Shown: piece after piece, positions 16,827 to 26,300 of the stretch
Layout of the letters: every line of letters starts with the position of its first letter
How positions within the stretch are numbered: position 1 is the stretch's first letter
From: an uncultured Lachnobacterium sp.
GTDB taxonomy: Bacteria; Bacillota; Clostridia; Lachnospirales; Lachnospiraceae
DNA: 47,821 bases
Direction: 5' to 3'
Assembly: GCA_937889225.1 (NCBI GenBank)
Contig: CALAST010000011.1
Span: 1 to 47,821 of the forward strand
The notes under the pieces: model-generated
Databases searched by the model: none
Told to the model about the DNA's origin: nothing
Seen by the model: only the letters and a program-made list of their open reading frames with translations
Position numbers and translations under genes: made by a program

Positions 16827-18197
16827 ATGGAGAAGAAAAAGAAGACGGATTATTCCCTGGACCTTACGGAAGGTTCTATTTTAAAGAAACTGTTGTTATT
16901 TTCCCTGCCGCTTATGGCATCAAGTGTATTGCAGTTATTTTTTAATGCTGCGGATGTTATTATAGTTGGACAGTTTGCAGGGGATAATTCACTTGCAGCG
17001 GTTGGTTCAAATGGTTCAATTATTAACCTATTGACTAATGTATTTATGGGATTGTCCGTTGGTGCGAATGTATTAGTGGCACGTCATTTTGCAGCAAAGC
17101 AAGAAAATGAGGTACGAAAAGTGGTACATACTTCGATTACATTAAGTGTGATTTGTGGTGCAATTTTAACGGTAATCGGTCTGATTGCAGCAAAACAGCT
17201 GCTTATCTGGATGCAGAGTCCAACAGAAGTTATTGATTTGGCGGCATTATATCTGCGTATTTATTTTATTGGTATGCCAGCAACGATGGCATATAACTTT
17301 GGTGCTGCAATCTTAAGAGGTGTTGGGGATACCAAAAGACCATTGTATTATCTGGCATTTGCCGGTGTAATTAATGTTGTATTAAATTTTATTTTTGTAG
17401 TATTCTTTCATATGGATGTAGCCGGTGTTGCACTTGCTACAATTATCTCTCAGACTGTTTCTGCGATTTTAGTAATTCGCTGTCTTATGAAAGAAGAAAG
17501 TGCAATTCGCTTGGAAAAGCAGTATCTTGGCATAGATATGGAGGTATTTAAGCGAATTTTGCAGATTGGACTTCCGGCAGGTGTGCAGGGGTCATTATTT
17601 TCCCTGTCAAATGTAGTCATTCAGTCAAATATCAATAGCTTTGGTGCTACTATTGTAGCGGGAAATTCTGCCGCAGCAAATATAGAGGGCTTTATCTTCG
17701 TAGCTATGAATGCCTTTTCACAGGCAATCGTAGCATTTACCAGTCAAAATTTAGGTGCGGGAAAATATGAGCGTATTAATAAGATTTTAATTACTACCCA
17801 GTTATGCGTACTGGCAGTAGGCGTGGTTATGGGAAATGGCATTTATCTGTTGGGAGAACCGCTTCTTGGACTTTATTCCGATAGTGCAGTTGTAGTGGAA
17901 GCAGGTATGCGAAGACTTGGCATTGTTTGTACGGCATATGCATTATGCGGTATGATGGATATTATGGTAGGTTGTATGCGAGGACTCGGATATTCCATTA
18001 TGCCGATGATTGTTTCATTGCTTGGTGCGTGTGCATTCCGTATTGTGTGGATTGCCGTTTTATTTGGAATGGAACAATTCCGCGTGATTGAAACAATTTA
18101 TTATACGTATCCGATTTCATGGGCATTGACATTCAGCGTACATGTAATTTGTTTCCTTATTGTAAGACGTAAGCTGAAAAAACAGTGGGGTGTGTAA
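16827..18197 (+). CDS. MATE-family multidrug or toxin efflux transporter
   Basis: This 456-residue protein has about twelve membrane helices in two related halves, the MATE architecture. It probably exports cationic drugs or metabolites in exchange for Na+ or H+. Signatures are TEGSILKKLLLFSLPLMASS at the start, NAADVIIVGQFAG in helix 2 and GLPAGVQGSLFSLSNVVIQS in the second half. The start at ATG 16827 has AAGGAG 6 bases upstream; an in-frame TTG 21 bp earlier is rejected. It converges with degV. The marR-degV operon next door invites a regulatory link, but MATE lies on the other strand and has its own leader. Confidence 0.95.
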   Translation: MEKKKKTDYSLDLTEGSILKKLLLFSLPLMASSVLQLFFNAADVIIVGQFAGDNSLAAVGSNGSIINLLTNVFMGLSVGANVLVARHFAAKQENEVRKVVHTSITLSVICGAILTVIGLIAAKQLLIWMQSPTEVIDLAALYLRIYFIGMPATMAYNFGAAILRGVGDTKRPLYYLAFAGVINVVLNFIFVVFFHMDVAGVALATIISQTVSAILVIRCLMKEESAIRLEKQYLGIDMEVFKRILQIGLPAGVQGSLFSLSNVVIQSNINSFGATIVAGNSAAANIEGFIFVAMNAFSQAIVAFTSQNLGAGKYERINKILITTQLCVLAVGVVMGNGIYLLGEPLLGLYSDSAVVVEAGMRRLGIVCTAYALCGMMDIMVGCMRGLGYSIMPMIVSLLGACAFRIVWIAVLFGMEQFRVIETIYYTYPISWALTFSVHVICFLIVRRKLKKQWGV

Positions 18198-18209
18198 AAC
18201 CAGAGAAAT

Positions 18210-18320
18210 AAAAATGGGTGTATAGTAAAGCGGATACTCGGAAGCTGCTTTGGTTACTTCTTCGTGAATGTAGGTTGCTTCTTAGCTTGCGTTCAAAAAC
18301 TGAAATACACCCCATTTTTT
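18210..18320. terminator. Convergent terminator with an unusually long inner arm
   Basis: AAAAATGGGTGTA (18210-18222) pairs with TACACCCCATTTTTT (18306-18320) with one bulge. The 83-base interior contains further pairable pieces (AGTAAAGC with GCTGCTTT-type sequence, and GAAGC with GCTTC). It separates the MATE gene (plus) from degV (minus). Its 111-bp size with terminal inverted repeats also resembles a small palindromic insertion. Confidence 0.55.
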
Positions 18321-18383
18321 GAAAAACGAGGTGTATAATTATAGATATGCTAAAAAGCAAGAGGTTTGTTATATTTTTAATAA

Positions 18384-19220
18384 TTATTTCTGAATAAATA
18401 CAAAGCCGGATGCTCCAGGACCTACATGTGCACCAATAGTTGCACCAATCTGAAGACGTTCTGTAACCTGAATACCGGATGCCGCAGCTTTTTCTTCTAA
18501 TTTTGCAGTATTTTCTTCTCCTAATGTATAAATGGAGTATACAGGGTAGTCTGTATCAATGTTGCAATCGGCAAGCTGTTTCATAACAGTCAAAAGAGCT
18601 TTATTACGTCCTAATGCTTTTGCAGTAACGGCAATTGTGCCTTCTTCCGTAAGTGTAATGAGTGGTTTTAAGTTTGCAAGTTCACCAATAGCAGCGGCAG
18701 CTTTGCTTAAACGGCCACCTTTCTGAAGATATTCTAAAGTGTCTAAAGCAGCAATAATTTTTGTTCTGGATTTTAATGTTTCTAAAGTTTCAAAAATTTC
18801 AGCAGCTGTTTTTCCTTCTGCTCTTAATTTACATGCAGTTTCTGCTAAAAGACGAATTGCAAGGGTAGCAGTACGTGTATCTACAAGGTAAACATCATCA
18901 TACTCAGCCATATTTTTTGCTAAAGTAGCACTTTGATATGTACCACTCAAGCCGGAAGAAAGGCAAAGGCATACAACACTGTCACCTTTTTCTTTGGCAT
19001 CTTCAAATAAATCTAAGAAATCTTGTGGGGAAGGTTGTGCTGTTTTTGGAAATTCTTCTGAAGTGGTAAGCATATCGTAGAAAGTATCACGGGTAATATC
19101 TAATCCGTCACGATAGCTGTTGTCGTTAAAAGTAATGGTAATTGGAACAAGTTCCATTTCTCTTTTCTGTAATTCTTCTACTGTGTAATCTGCGGATGAG
19201 TCTACTAAAATTCTAATCAT
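18384..19220 (-). CDS. DegV-family fatty-acid-binding protein
   Basis: DegV proteins bind a fatty acid and, in FakB form, present it to a fatty acid kinase. The 278-residue protein has the family motifs: VDSSADYT at the start, PSPQDFLDLFE, LSSGLSGTYQSA (the head-group pocket), VDTRTA and EYLQKGGRLSKAAA. A GGAG ribosome site lies inside the end of the upstream marR gene, and the two genes overlap by 8 bp, implying translational coupling. The ligand cannot be read from sequence. Confidence 0.95.
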   Translation of the reverse strand: MIRILVDSSADYTVEELQKREMELVPITITFNDNSYRDGLDITRDTFYDMLTTSEEFPKTAQPSPQDFLDLFEDAKEKGDSVVCLCLSSGLSGTYQSATLAKNMAEYDDVYLVDTRTATLAIRLLAETACKLRAEGKTAAEIFETLETLKSRTKIIAALDTLEYLQKGGRLSKAAAAIGELANLKPLITLTEEGTIAVTAKALGRNKALLTVMKQLADCNIDTDYPVYSIYTLGEENTAKLEEKAAASGIQVTERLQIGATIGAHVGPGASGFVFIQK

Positions 19221-19716
19221 GTTTTTTCTCCTTTTTTAAAAATACCCCATCAGCGAGGGTTGAAATTTTATCAAATAAAACTGCTGCTTCTGTAGCTTCT
19301 TTTACACCTAGTTCATCAATAATATGTCCAACCGAATCTAAGATTTCCTGGTGTTGTTTTTGAAAGGCTTTTGCATGTTCCGGATTGAGCAGGATATGTA
19401 CCTGTCGTTTATCACTTGTGGAACGTTCGCGTCGAATCATTAGTTTTTCTTCTAACTGATTTAACGTACGGTTCATTTGGGACTTTAGCATTTTAGTTTC
19501 CCGACAGAGATCCGTAGCAGTTAAAGGCTTCTTTTGTCCGGCTGCCATATGTCGTGCAAGTACGCTGCAAATCAAGGATTCATTGTAAGAAAGTGCAGAT
19601 ACAATCCTTGAGTTATTAATGCTGGTGGACAATTTCAGCCAGGATGACAGCAGAGCTTCGCTTAATTGGTTATTGCTGAAAGTTTTGTTTTCGATTAAGG
19701 TTTGTGCTGTTTCCAT
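19213..19716 (-). CDS. MarR-family transcriptional regulator
   Basis: This 167-residue winged-helix regulator has a DNA-binding region about residues 55-115: TATDLCRETKMLKSQMNRTL, then QLEEKLMIRRERSTSDKRQV (the wing with its DKR motif). Helices at both ends should form the dimer interface. It forms an operon with degV (8-bp overlap). Three tandem 17-bp near-palindromic repeats lie 27-77 bp upstream, so it probably represses its own operon. Pairing of MarR with DegV suggests sensing of fatty acids or similar hydrophobic compounds, as FabT does, but this is inference. Confidence 0.92.
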   Translation of the reverse strand: METAQTLIENKTFSNNQLSEALLSSWLKLSTSINNSRIVSALSYNESLICSVLARHMAAGQKKPLTATDLCRETKMLKSQMNRTLNQLEEKLMIRRERSTSDKRQVHILLNPEHAKAFQKQHQEILDSVGHIIDELGVKEATEAAVLFDKISTLADGVFLKKEKKHD

Positions 19717-19742
19717 GCAATCATATACTCCATTTAAAAATA

Positions 19743-19793
19743 GTTAACAATATGAAAAAGTTCACAAAATGAAACGGTTTACAATGTGAACCA
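19743..19793. promoter_or_regulatory. Three tandem 17-bp operator repeats upstream of marR
   Basis: Units GTTAACAATATGAAAAA (19743-19759), GTTCACAAAATGAAACG (19760-19776) and GTTTACAATGTGAACCA (19777-19793) follow with no gap. Each fits the near-palindrome GTTYACA-N-TGTGAAC. The period is exactly 17 bp. They lie immediately upstream of marR, as expected for MarR autoregulation. Confidence 0.75.
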
Positions 19794-19876
19794 TATAAAT
19801 AGATAGTAGCATGAGATAGGAAATTGGTCAAGGGGAAATTTTGCAGGACAAAAATGCCCCTGTATCTTCATTTCAC

Positions 19877-19905
19877 TTTACAAAATTTTCCTTTTAGTGT
19901 AAAAT
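19877..19905 (+). promoter_or_regulatory. Candidate promoter of the small membrane protein gene
   Basis: TTTACA (19877-19882), a 17-bp spacer and TAAAAT (19900-19905), about 75 bp before the ATG at 19980. Confidence 0.55.
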
Positions 19906-19979
19906 AGCCAAAGTGTGCTTGAACACTTTACAGCATTGATACAAGGCTAATCAAAATTTTATTTATCGGAGGAAGAAAA

Positions 19980-20549
19980 ATGGAACATGTATCAGACAAA
20001 ATGAAAGGAATTTTAAAATTACAGGACCAGGGAGTTATGTTGGTAATCGCAATCGTATCAGTTATTCTTGGAATTGTAAGTGCCGGGGCATATGTTTATC
20101 AGTTTATCAATCAGACAGCAGAAGAACAGGCAGAGGTAGGCTTTCTGATAATTGCTGCATGCTGTGTGGCATTTGGAGTTCTTTTTTTGAAGGAGAGAAG
20201 CAGCAGAGCAAAAAAGGAAGGGGCAATGACACAAAAGACACTTGCCCGTTATGGCAGTATTTTGGAACAGATTGATGCAGAAATCAATGCTCCATCCGCT
20301 GTTTTTCTTGAAAGCATGAAATTGTATATGACCGAGAACTTTATGGTAAGTTATGCACATGGATTTGATGTTATTCCGTGGGATGAGATTGCAGGAGTAA
20401 CTCAAAAATGGCACGCAGGTTCAAATCCTTATTTATGTGTTGAAGATGTAGCAGGGGAAGAACATGCATTAAACTATATGCAGCATTCAGAACCGGATAA
20501 ACAGCTTTTTATACAGGTATTGGAAATGGTGCAGAAAAAAACAGCATAG
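19980..20549 (+). CDS. Two-span membrane protein of unknown function
   Basis: I do not recognise this 189-residue protein. Two membrane helices (about residues 18-42 and 54-72) sit near the N-terminus, followed by a basic turn (ERSSRAKKEG) and a soluble C-terminal domain of about 110 residues. That domain ends in the pattern YMTENFMVSYAHGFDVIPWD, then EIAGVTQKWHAG, reminiscent of the small PH-like domains of YcxB-type membrane proteins. A GGAGG ribosome site precedes the start, and its own promoter and terminator make it monocistronic. Confidence 0.75.
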   Translation: MEHVSDKMKGILKLQDQGVMLVIAIVSVILGIVSAGAYVYQFINQTAEEQAEVGFLIIAACCVAFGVLFLKERSSRAKKEGAMTQKTLARYGSILEQIDAEINAPSAVFLESMKLYMTENFMVSYAHGFDVIPWDEIAGVTQKWHAGSNPYLCVEDVAGEEHALNYMQHSEPDKQLFIQVLEMVQKKTA

Positions 20550-20558
20550 TAAGCAAAT

Positions 20559-20604
20559 AAAAAATGACAGAAAGTTTTTGAATAACGCTTTCCGTCATTT
20601 TTTG
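20559..20604. terminator. Bidirectional terminator
   Basis: AAAAATGAC (20560-20568) with adjoining AAAG pairs with CTTT and GTCATTTTTT (20594-20603). T runs exist on both strands. It serves the membrane protein gene and the convergent LRR gene. Confidence 0.85.
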
Positions 20605-20690
20605 TATATTTATGATTCTATATTTTAACCGAAAGGACACAAAATTGTTGCACCTACTGTAACTAAAAAAGTAAGGAGTTTCTTCGCAAT

Positions 20691-22565
20691 TTATTCGCAT
20701 ATCAGATTTACAGTATCGCTTAATACATTCGTATTCAATATCGGATTGCCGGTACAGATAACTTCTCTTAAGTTTTTCAATTTCGCTAATGGAAGAAGTT
20801 CTGCAATATAATTATCTGCGAAGTCTATGGTTTCTAAAGTAGGCAGATTTGTGACAAAGGCAAGATTTGTTAGTTTGTTTGATTGGATATTTAAGTGTTT
20901 TAGAGCTTTGAAATGTCCCAAAAAGGAGGTATGCTCATCTAAAACGACATCATCGTAGTCTATATAGGTCAATGCTTTGTCATTTGTTATCTGCACATTT
21001 GTATATAAATGAAGAGAATCCATGTGAAGCGTTTCTAGTGTGTGATTATCGTTTATTTTATTAAAATCAATTTTACATTCTATTCCGCTGATTTGCAGTT
21101 CTTTTAAATCGTTCATGTTAAAAATTGCAGAAATGTCATCATAAGTAACGATTCCACTCATATCTAATTTTTCCAAAAAAGGAATGCTTGTAATAAAGGC
21201 AACACTTTTTCCGCTACTGGAAAAAGACTGAACAGTTAGTTCTTTTAAAGCTGTCAGTTTAGATAAGTCCGGTGATTGGGAAAAATAACAACTGTCCAGA
21301 GTCAGGCTTTGCAGTTGGCTTAGCGTATCAAAATAAGTAAAATCTTCAAAGTGGTACAAACGTAAGTGTTTCAATTTTGTAAGACTGCGTAAATCCGGTT
21401 GCTCACATCCGTAAGGAAGTTCCAATGACAATTCTTTCAAATTCGAAAGTGTTGTAACAGCATGCATATTTTTTAATTCCTGACAGTTCGAAACGGTTAG
21501 TGCTTCTAAATTGGAACATATCTCAATACCATCAAGAGAGAGCAGGTTTGCATCAGAGATTTCCAGACGTTTGAGATTGTCCATTCCATTTAAAAAATGC
21601 AAGGTTTTGAGATTTTCGGAGTCAAGAGAGAGTTCTTCTATATTAGGCATTGTGCTGAAAATAGAAAAATCCGAAAATGCATCAAATCCTTCTAATTTCA
21701 AAATTTTCAGATTTGGAAGATTTCGCAGGGAATCAATATCTGTCAAATCACAACTGCCAATAGAAAGACTTTCTAAATTTGTAAATTGCTCCAGACCACT
21801 TAAGTCTTCTACGCCTGACAAAAATTGTATTTCCTTAATGGAAGAAACATCTTCTACGAGTTCTGCAACCTGCTGTGGACTTTGAAAATAACCTCCGATA
21901 GAGGTAAGCGTAAGACCTTCTAAATCCTCTTTGGTTATTGCGTTTTTTACGGTAAGTTTTTTTAGATTGGTAAATTGGCGCAGCGTTTCTTTTCCTAAAT
22001 CGGAATTACGTGGAAAGGTCATCCAGATAAGCTGTGCTTCCTTGGAATTCGGGGAATCAAAGCTGTATCCGATTTTTGTGTGGTCAATGGTATAGGTTAT
22101 TTCTAACCATTGGACTTTGGATAGTTCTGATTTTGTAATCTGTTCCGTTGGCATATGGAAGATACTCGAAGCCAGTTGACCCAGATTTCCGGATAAAACG
22201 ATTTCGGATGTTGTTACATCTGTACTATTTTCCGAATCAGAAGTAGAAGTGACAGGTGTATTTTTATGGTCTTCCATCCAGCGTGTGAGAATAGGAGGAC
22301 TTACAATCAGCAATAAACATGCCAGACATGCCATAGCGATACGGAATAAGCGTGCAGGTGGATATGGGTTCGGTTCATTTTTCATTTGTGTCAGTAAATC
22401 ATCGGCGGGTGAATGAGATATGTTTTTCGTAAAATGCGGTTGTTCATTTTCCCATTCAAGGGCAATGGGGGTGTTGCAATATTTGCAAACCGCAAGCAAA
22501 GGATTATTTTCATTGATGGTTAATTGTCCACCACAGACCGGACATTGTAATTCTGTAATTTTCAT
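20691..22565 (-). CDS. Zinc-ribbon, single-span membrane protein with extracellular leucine-rich repeats
   Basis: This is a 624-residue protein in three parts. An N-terminal zinc ribbon has CPVCGG (residue 8 on) and CKYC (about residue 27). One membrane helix follows at about 74-92 (MACLACLLLIVSPPIL). About a dozen leucine-rich repeats then run from about 195 to the end, with units such as LTNLAFVTNLPTLETIDFAD and PLAKLKNLREVICTGNP. If the zinc ribbon is cytoplasmic, the repeats lie outside the cell and could bind a ligand. Repeat length is about 22-24 residues, as in internalin-like bacterial LRRs, but there is no wall-sorting signal. The combination of zinc ribbon, membrane span and repeats recurs in Lachnospiraceae. 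Function is unknown. Confidence 0.85.
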   Translation of the reverse strand: MKITELQCPVCGGQLTINENNPLLAVCKYCNTPIALEWENEQPHFTKNISHSPADDLLTQMKNEPNPYPPARLFRIAMACLACLLLIVSPPILTRWMEDHKNTPVTSTSDSENSTDVTTSEIVLSGNLGQLASSIFHMPTEQITKSELSKVQWLEITYTIDHTKIGYSFDSPNSKEAQLIWMTFPRNSDLGKETLRQFTNLKKLTVKNAITKEDLEGLTLTSIGGYFQSPQQVAELVEDVSSIKEIQFLSGVEDLSGLEQFTNLESLSIGSCDLTDIDSLRNLPNLKILKLEGFDAFSDFSIFSTMPNIEELSLDSENLKTLHFLNGMDNLKRLEISDANLLSLDGIEICSNLEALTVSNCQELKNMHAVTTLSNLKELSLELPYGCEQPDLRSLTKLKHLRLYHFEDFTYFDTLSQLQSLTLDSCYFSQSPDLSKLTALKELTVQSFSSSGKSVAFITSIPFLEKLDMSGIVTYDDISAIFNMNDLKELQISGIECKIDFNKINDNHTLETLHMDSLHLYTNVQITNDKALTYIDYDDVVLDEHTSFLGHFKALKHLNIQSNKLTNLAFVTNLPTLETIDFADNYIAELLPLAKLKNLREVICTGNPILNTNVLSDTVNLICE

Positions 22566-22734
22566 GTTCTAAATTTCTATTAGGACTGACAGAGGTTTCT
22601 GACAGCCGTAAGACTCCTTTCTTTGGCGTGTTATCACAATAGTATCAGATTTACATAAATTGGATATAAATATTATTTAAACATAAATAGTGACAGAAAA
22701 CAATATAATACATATAAATAAAAACATATACAAT

Positions 22735-22834
22735 GTTACTGTACACTCCGTGCCCAGTAACGAGTAAAAATCCATGCTAAATTTGCTTCGCAAATGGATT
22801 TTTACTTATAAAATTTACCTTCTCATACAGTAAC
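22735..22834. repeat. GTTACTG-family palindromic intergenic repeat, copy A (about 100 bp)
   Basis: GTTACTGTA at 22735 and TACAGTAAC at 22826-22834 form terminal inverted repeats. Inside are a hairpin GTTACTG...CAGTAAC (22735-22761) and a second perfect hairpin of AGTAAAAATCCAT with ATGGATTTTTACT (22763-22805). No open frame is inside. The layout is that of a small nonautonomous palindromic element. Confidence 0.6.
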
Positions 22835-22918
22835 TATACAATAACCGTTTCTTCGACTTAAAAAATAGGACAGTCATATATTGTTATGATTCATACCTAT
22901 ATATTAGATGAATATTAA

Positions 22919-22958
22919 CAAAAATGGTGCAAAGCAACAATTCTTTGCACCATTTTTA
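22919..22958 (-). terminator. Terminator of carB
   Basis: AAAAATGGTGCAAAG (22920-22934) pairs perfectly with CTTTGCACCATTTTT (22943-22957), giving a T run on the minus strand shortly after the carB stop. Confidence 0.9.
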
Positions 22959-22986
22959 TCATTTATCCTGTGTACTTTTTGCGATT

Positions 22987-25900
22987 CTATTTATCATGGA
23001 TTTCTGCATGAAGTTCCTGTAAGGATTTTACTTGAGAATTTCCATGTTCTTTCAGATGACGGATACCTTCTGCAGTTGCTTTTGCAGCGGCCATAGTGGT
23101 CATGTAAGGAATTTTTCCTTTGATTGCTGCTTTACGGAGATAACTATCATCACTTACGCTTTCTTTTCCAACCGGAGAGTTGATGATTAAGTCAAACTTA
23201 CCGTTTGTGATTTCGTCTAATGTGTTTGGACGTTTGCCCTCTGATACCTTATGAATTCTGGTAGCAGGAGTTCCGGATTCGGTAATTGCCTGATGTGTTG
23301 TTCTGGTAGCATAAATTTCGAATCCAAGTTCATGGAATGCTTTTGCAACTTCCACAACTTCTTCCTTATCTTTTCTATTTACAGAGATAAGGACTGTTCC
23401 GCCTAATGGAAGTTTGGACTGAGTTGCTTCCTGTGCTTTGTAGAAGGCTTCACCATAAGATGGGGATAAACCTAATACTTCACCGGTAGAACGCATTTCC
23501 GGTCCTAAAATCGGGTCAACTTCCTGGAACATATTGAATGGGAATACCGCTTCTTTTACACCATAGTTTGGAATTACCTGTTCTTTTAATGCCGGAACAG
23601 GAGATGGGTTTCCGGTAAGTTCTGCAGTAATAATTTCAGTAGCAAGTGGTACCATACGGATATTACATACTTTGGATACCAATGGAACAGTACGGGAAGC
23701 TCTTGGGTTTGCTTCTAATACATATACTTTTCCACCTTCAATTGCGTACTGCATGTTCATAAGACCCTTTACATGCATTTCTTCTGCAATCTTACGTGTG
23801 TATTCTTTGATTGTGTTTACGTTTTCTTCTGAAATGTGAACAGAAGGAAGGATACAAGCGGAATCACCGGAGTGAACACCTGCAAGTTCGATGTGTTCCA
23901 TAACAGCAGGTACAAATGCATGTGTACCATCGCTGATAGCATCTGCTTCACATTCTAAAGCGTTATTTAAGAAACGGTCAATTAAGATTGGTCTGTCCGG
24001 TGTAACACCAACAGCAGCATTCATATAGCCTTCCAAACTTTCTTCATCGTATACAACTTCCATACCACGCCCGCCTAATACATAAGAAGGACGAACCATT
24101 ACCGGATAACCAATACGGTTTGCGATTTCTACGGCTTCTTCTACATTTACTGCCATTCCGGATTCCGGCATTGGAATTTCCAATTTTTCCATCATAGCAC
24201 GGAATAAGTCACGGTCTTCAGCTAAGTCGATAACGGATGGAGAAGTTCCAAGGATTTTTACACCGTTCTTTTCAAGGTCAGCAGCGAGGTTCAAAGGAGT
24301 CTGTCCACCAAACTGTGCAATAACGCCTAATGGTTTTTCTTTATTGTAAATACTTAAAACATCTTCTAATGTAAGAGGTTCGAAATACAATTTATCGGAT
24401 GTATCGTAGTCAGTAGATACCGTTTCAGGGTTACAGTTTACAATAATCGTTTCGAAACCAAGTTTCTTTAATGCTAAAGAAGCATGTACGCAGCAGTAGT
24501 CAAATTCGATACCCTGACCGATACGGTTTGGACCACCACCGAGAATCATGATTTTCTTATTTTCAGAAACCGGATTTTTATCTTCTGCATTATAAGTACT
24601 GTAGTAGTAGGCACTATTTTCCGTGCCGCTTACATGAACACCTTCCCATGCCTCTTCTACACCAAGTTCGATACGCTTATTGCGGATGTTATCTTCCGGG
24701 ATTTCCAAAATCTGGCTTAAATATTTATCGGAAAAACCGTTTTTCTTAGCAGAAATAAGTGCTTCGTCTGTTGGCAGAGAGCCTTTGTTTGCTGCAAGAG
24801 ATTCTTCTTCTTCCACTAATTCTTTCATCTGTTCGATGAAGTAATGTTTTACTTTTGTAATTTCGTGAATTTCTTCTACGGTGGCACCTTTGCGGATTGC
24901 TTCATACATAATGAAATGACGTTCGCTGGAAGGTGTGATTAAGAGTTTCAAAAGCTGTTCTTTGTCTAGTGTATCAAAATTCTTTGCATGTCCAAGACCA
25001 TAGCGACCTGTTTCAAGGCTTCGGATAGCTTTCTGGAACGCTTCTTTGTATGTCTTACCGATGCTCATAACTTCACCAACGGCACGCATCTGTGTTCCGA
25101 GTTTGTCTTCTACGCCTTTGAATTTTTCAAATGCCCAACGAGCAAATTTAATTACAACGTAATCTCCATCCGGAACATATTTATCTAATGTGCCATATTT
25201 TCCGCATGGAATATCTTTTAAGGTAAGACCTGCTGCAAGCATTGCAGATACTAATGCAATCGGGAAGCCGGTTGCTTTAGAAGCAAGTGCGGAAGAACGT
25301 GAAGTACGTGGGTTGATTTCGATAACAATGATACGGTCAGAAACCGGGTCATGTGCGAACTGTACGTTTGTACCACCGATAACTCCTACGGATTCAACGA
25401 TTCTAAATGCTTGGTCTTTTAATCTGTCCTGTACAGACTGTGGAACAGTCAGCATTGGAGCAGAGCAGAAAGAGTCACCTGTATGAACGCCAAGCGGGTC
25501 AATATTTTCGATGAAGCAAACAGTAATCATATTTCCATCTGCGTCACGAACAACTTCAACTTCTAATTCTTCCCATCCAAGAATGGATTCTTCTACAAGA
25601 ACCTGTCCAACAAGGCTGGCCTGTAAACCACGGGAGCATACAACTTTTAATTCTTCTTTATTATAAACCAGACCGCCTCCGGCACCGCCCATGGTGTAAG
25701 CCGGACGAAGTACAACAGGGTAATTTAATTTGTCAGCGATTGCAAGGGCTTCTTCTACGGAATAAGCAACTTCGCTTCGTGCCATTTCGATGCCAAGTGC
25801 ATCCATCGCTTTTTTAAATTCAATACGGTCTTCGCCACGTTCAATGGCATCTACTTGAACACCAATTACTTTTACACCGAATTTATCTAAAATACCTGCC

Positions 25901-26211
25901 TGATTTAATTCAGAGCAAAGGTTAAGTGCGGACTGTCCTCCAAGGTTTGGAAGAAGTGCGTCCGGACGTTCTTTTTCAATAATTTGTTCCAAACGGTCTA
26001 CATTGAGTGGTTCAATATATGTTACATCGGCTGTTTCCGGGTCTGTCATAATGGTAGCAGGGTTTGAGTTTACAAGTACGATTTCGTAACCAAGTTTACG
26101 AAGTGCTTTACAAGCCTGTGTACCGGAGTAATCAAACTCACATGCCTGTCCAATAATAATAGGACCGGAACCAATGATGAGAATTTTGTTAATGTCTGTT
26201 CTTTTTGGCAT
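22987..26211 (-). CDS. carB: Carbamoyl-phosphate synthase large subunit CarB
   Basis: CarB makes carbamoyl phosphate from ammonia, bicarbonate and two ATP, for arginine and pyrimidine synthesis. The 1074-residue protein is full length. The first ATP-grasp half begins MPKRTDINKILIIGSGPIII, the second begins near KKIMILGGGPNRIGQGIEFD, and a C-terminal MGS-like allosteric domain holds SVNRKDKEEVVEVAKAFHEL. I start at ATG 26211 because AAGGAGG lies 9 bases upstream; the 24-residue open extension before it looks untranslated. The glutaminase subunit gene carA is not adjacent, and the next gene upstream is a sugar epimerase relative. Confidence 0.97.
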   Translation of the reverse strand: MPKRTDINKILIIGSGPIIIGQACEFDYSGTQACKALRKLGYEIVLVNSNPATIMTDPETADVTYIEPLNVDRLEQIIEKERPDALLPNLGGQSALNLCSELNQAGILDKFGVKVIGVQVDAIERGEDRIEFKKAMDALGIEMARSEVAYSVEEALAIADKLNYPVVLRPAYTMGGAGGGLVYNKEELKVVCSRGLQASLVGQVLVEESILGWEELEVEVVRDADGNMITVCFIENIDPLGVHTGDSFCSAPMLTVPQSVQDRLKDQAFRIVESVGVIGGTNVQFAHDPVSDRIIVIEINPRTSRSSALASKATGFPIALVSAMLAAGLTLKDIPCGKYGTLDKYVPDGDYVVIKFARWAFEKFKGVEDKLGTQMRAVGEVMSIGKTYKEAFQKAIRSLETGRYGLGHAKNFDTLDKEQLLKLLITPSSERHFIMYEAIRKGATVEEIHEITKVKHYFIEQMKELVEEEESLAANKGSLPTDEALISAKKNGFSDKYLSQILEIPEDNIRNKRIELGVEEAWEGVHVSGTENSAYYYSTYNAEDKNPVSENKKIMILGGGPNRIGQGIEFDYCCVHASLALKKLGFETIIVNCNPETVSTDYDTSDKLYFEPLTLEDVLSIYNKEKPLGVIAQFGGQTPLNLAADLEKNGVKILGTSPSVIDLAEDRDLFRAMMEKLEIPMPESGMAVNVEEAVEIANRIGYPVMVRPSYVLGGRGMEVVYDEESLEGYMNAAVGVTPDRPILIDRFLNNALECEADAISDGTHAFVPAVMEHIELAGVHSGDSACILPSVHISEENVNTIKEYTRKIAEEMHVKGLMNMQYAIEGGKVYVLEANPRASRTVPLVSKVCNIRMVPLATEIITAELTGNPSPVPALKEQVIPNYGVKEAVFPFNMFQEVDPILGPEMRSTGEVLGLSPSYGEAFYKAQEATQSKLPLGGTVLISVNRKDKEEVVEVAKAFHELGFEIYATRTTHQAITESGTPATRIHKVSEGKRPNTLDEITNGKFDLIINSPVGKESVSDDSYLRKAAIKGKIPYMTTMAAAKATAEGIRHLKEHGNSQVKSLQELHAEIHDK

Positions 26212-26300
26212 AAAAATTCCTCCTTCTTTTCTTTTATCTATTATATAGAAAATTTTTAAAATCACAAGTAAAAAATAATCCAAATGAAGAAATAGGATAA

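Noticed and set aside
22987..26283. Longer carB beginning at 26283
   Set aside because: The extra 24 residues are hydrophobic leader sequence. AAGGAGG is placed for the ATG at 26211, which gives the standard MPKRTDI start.
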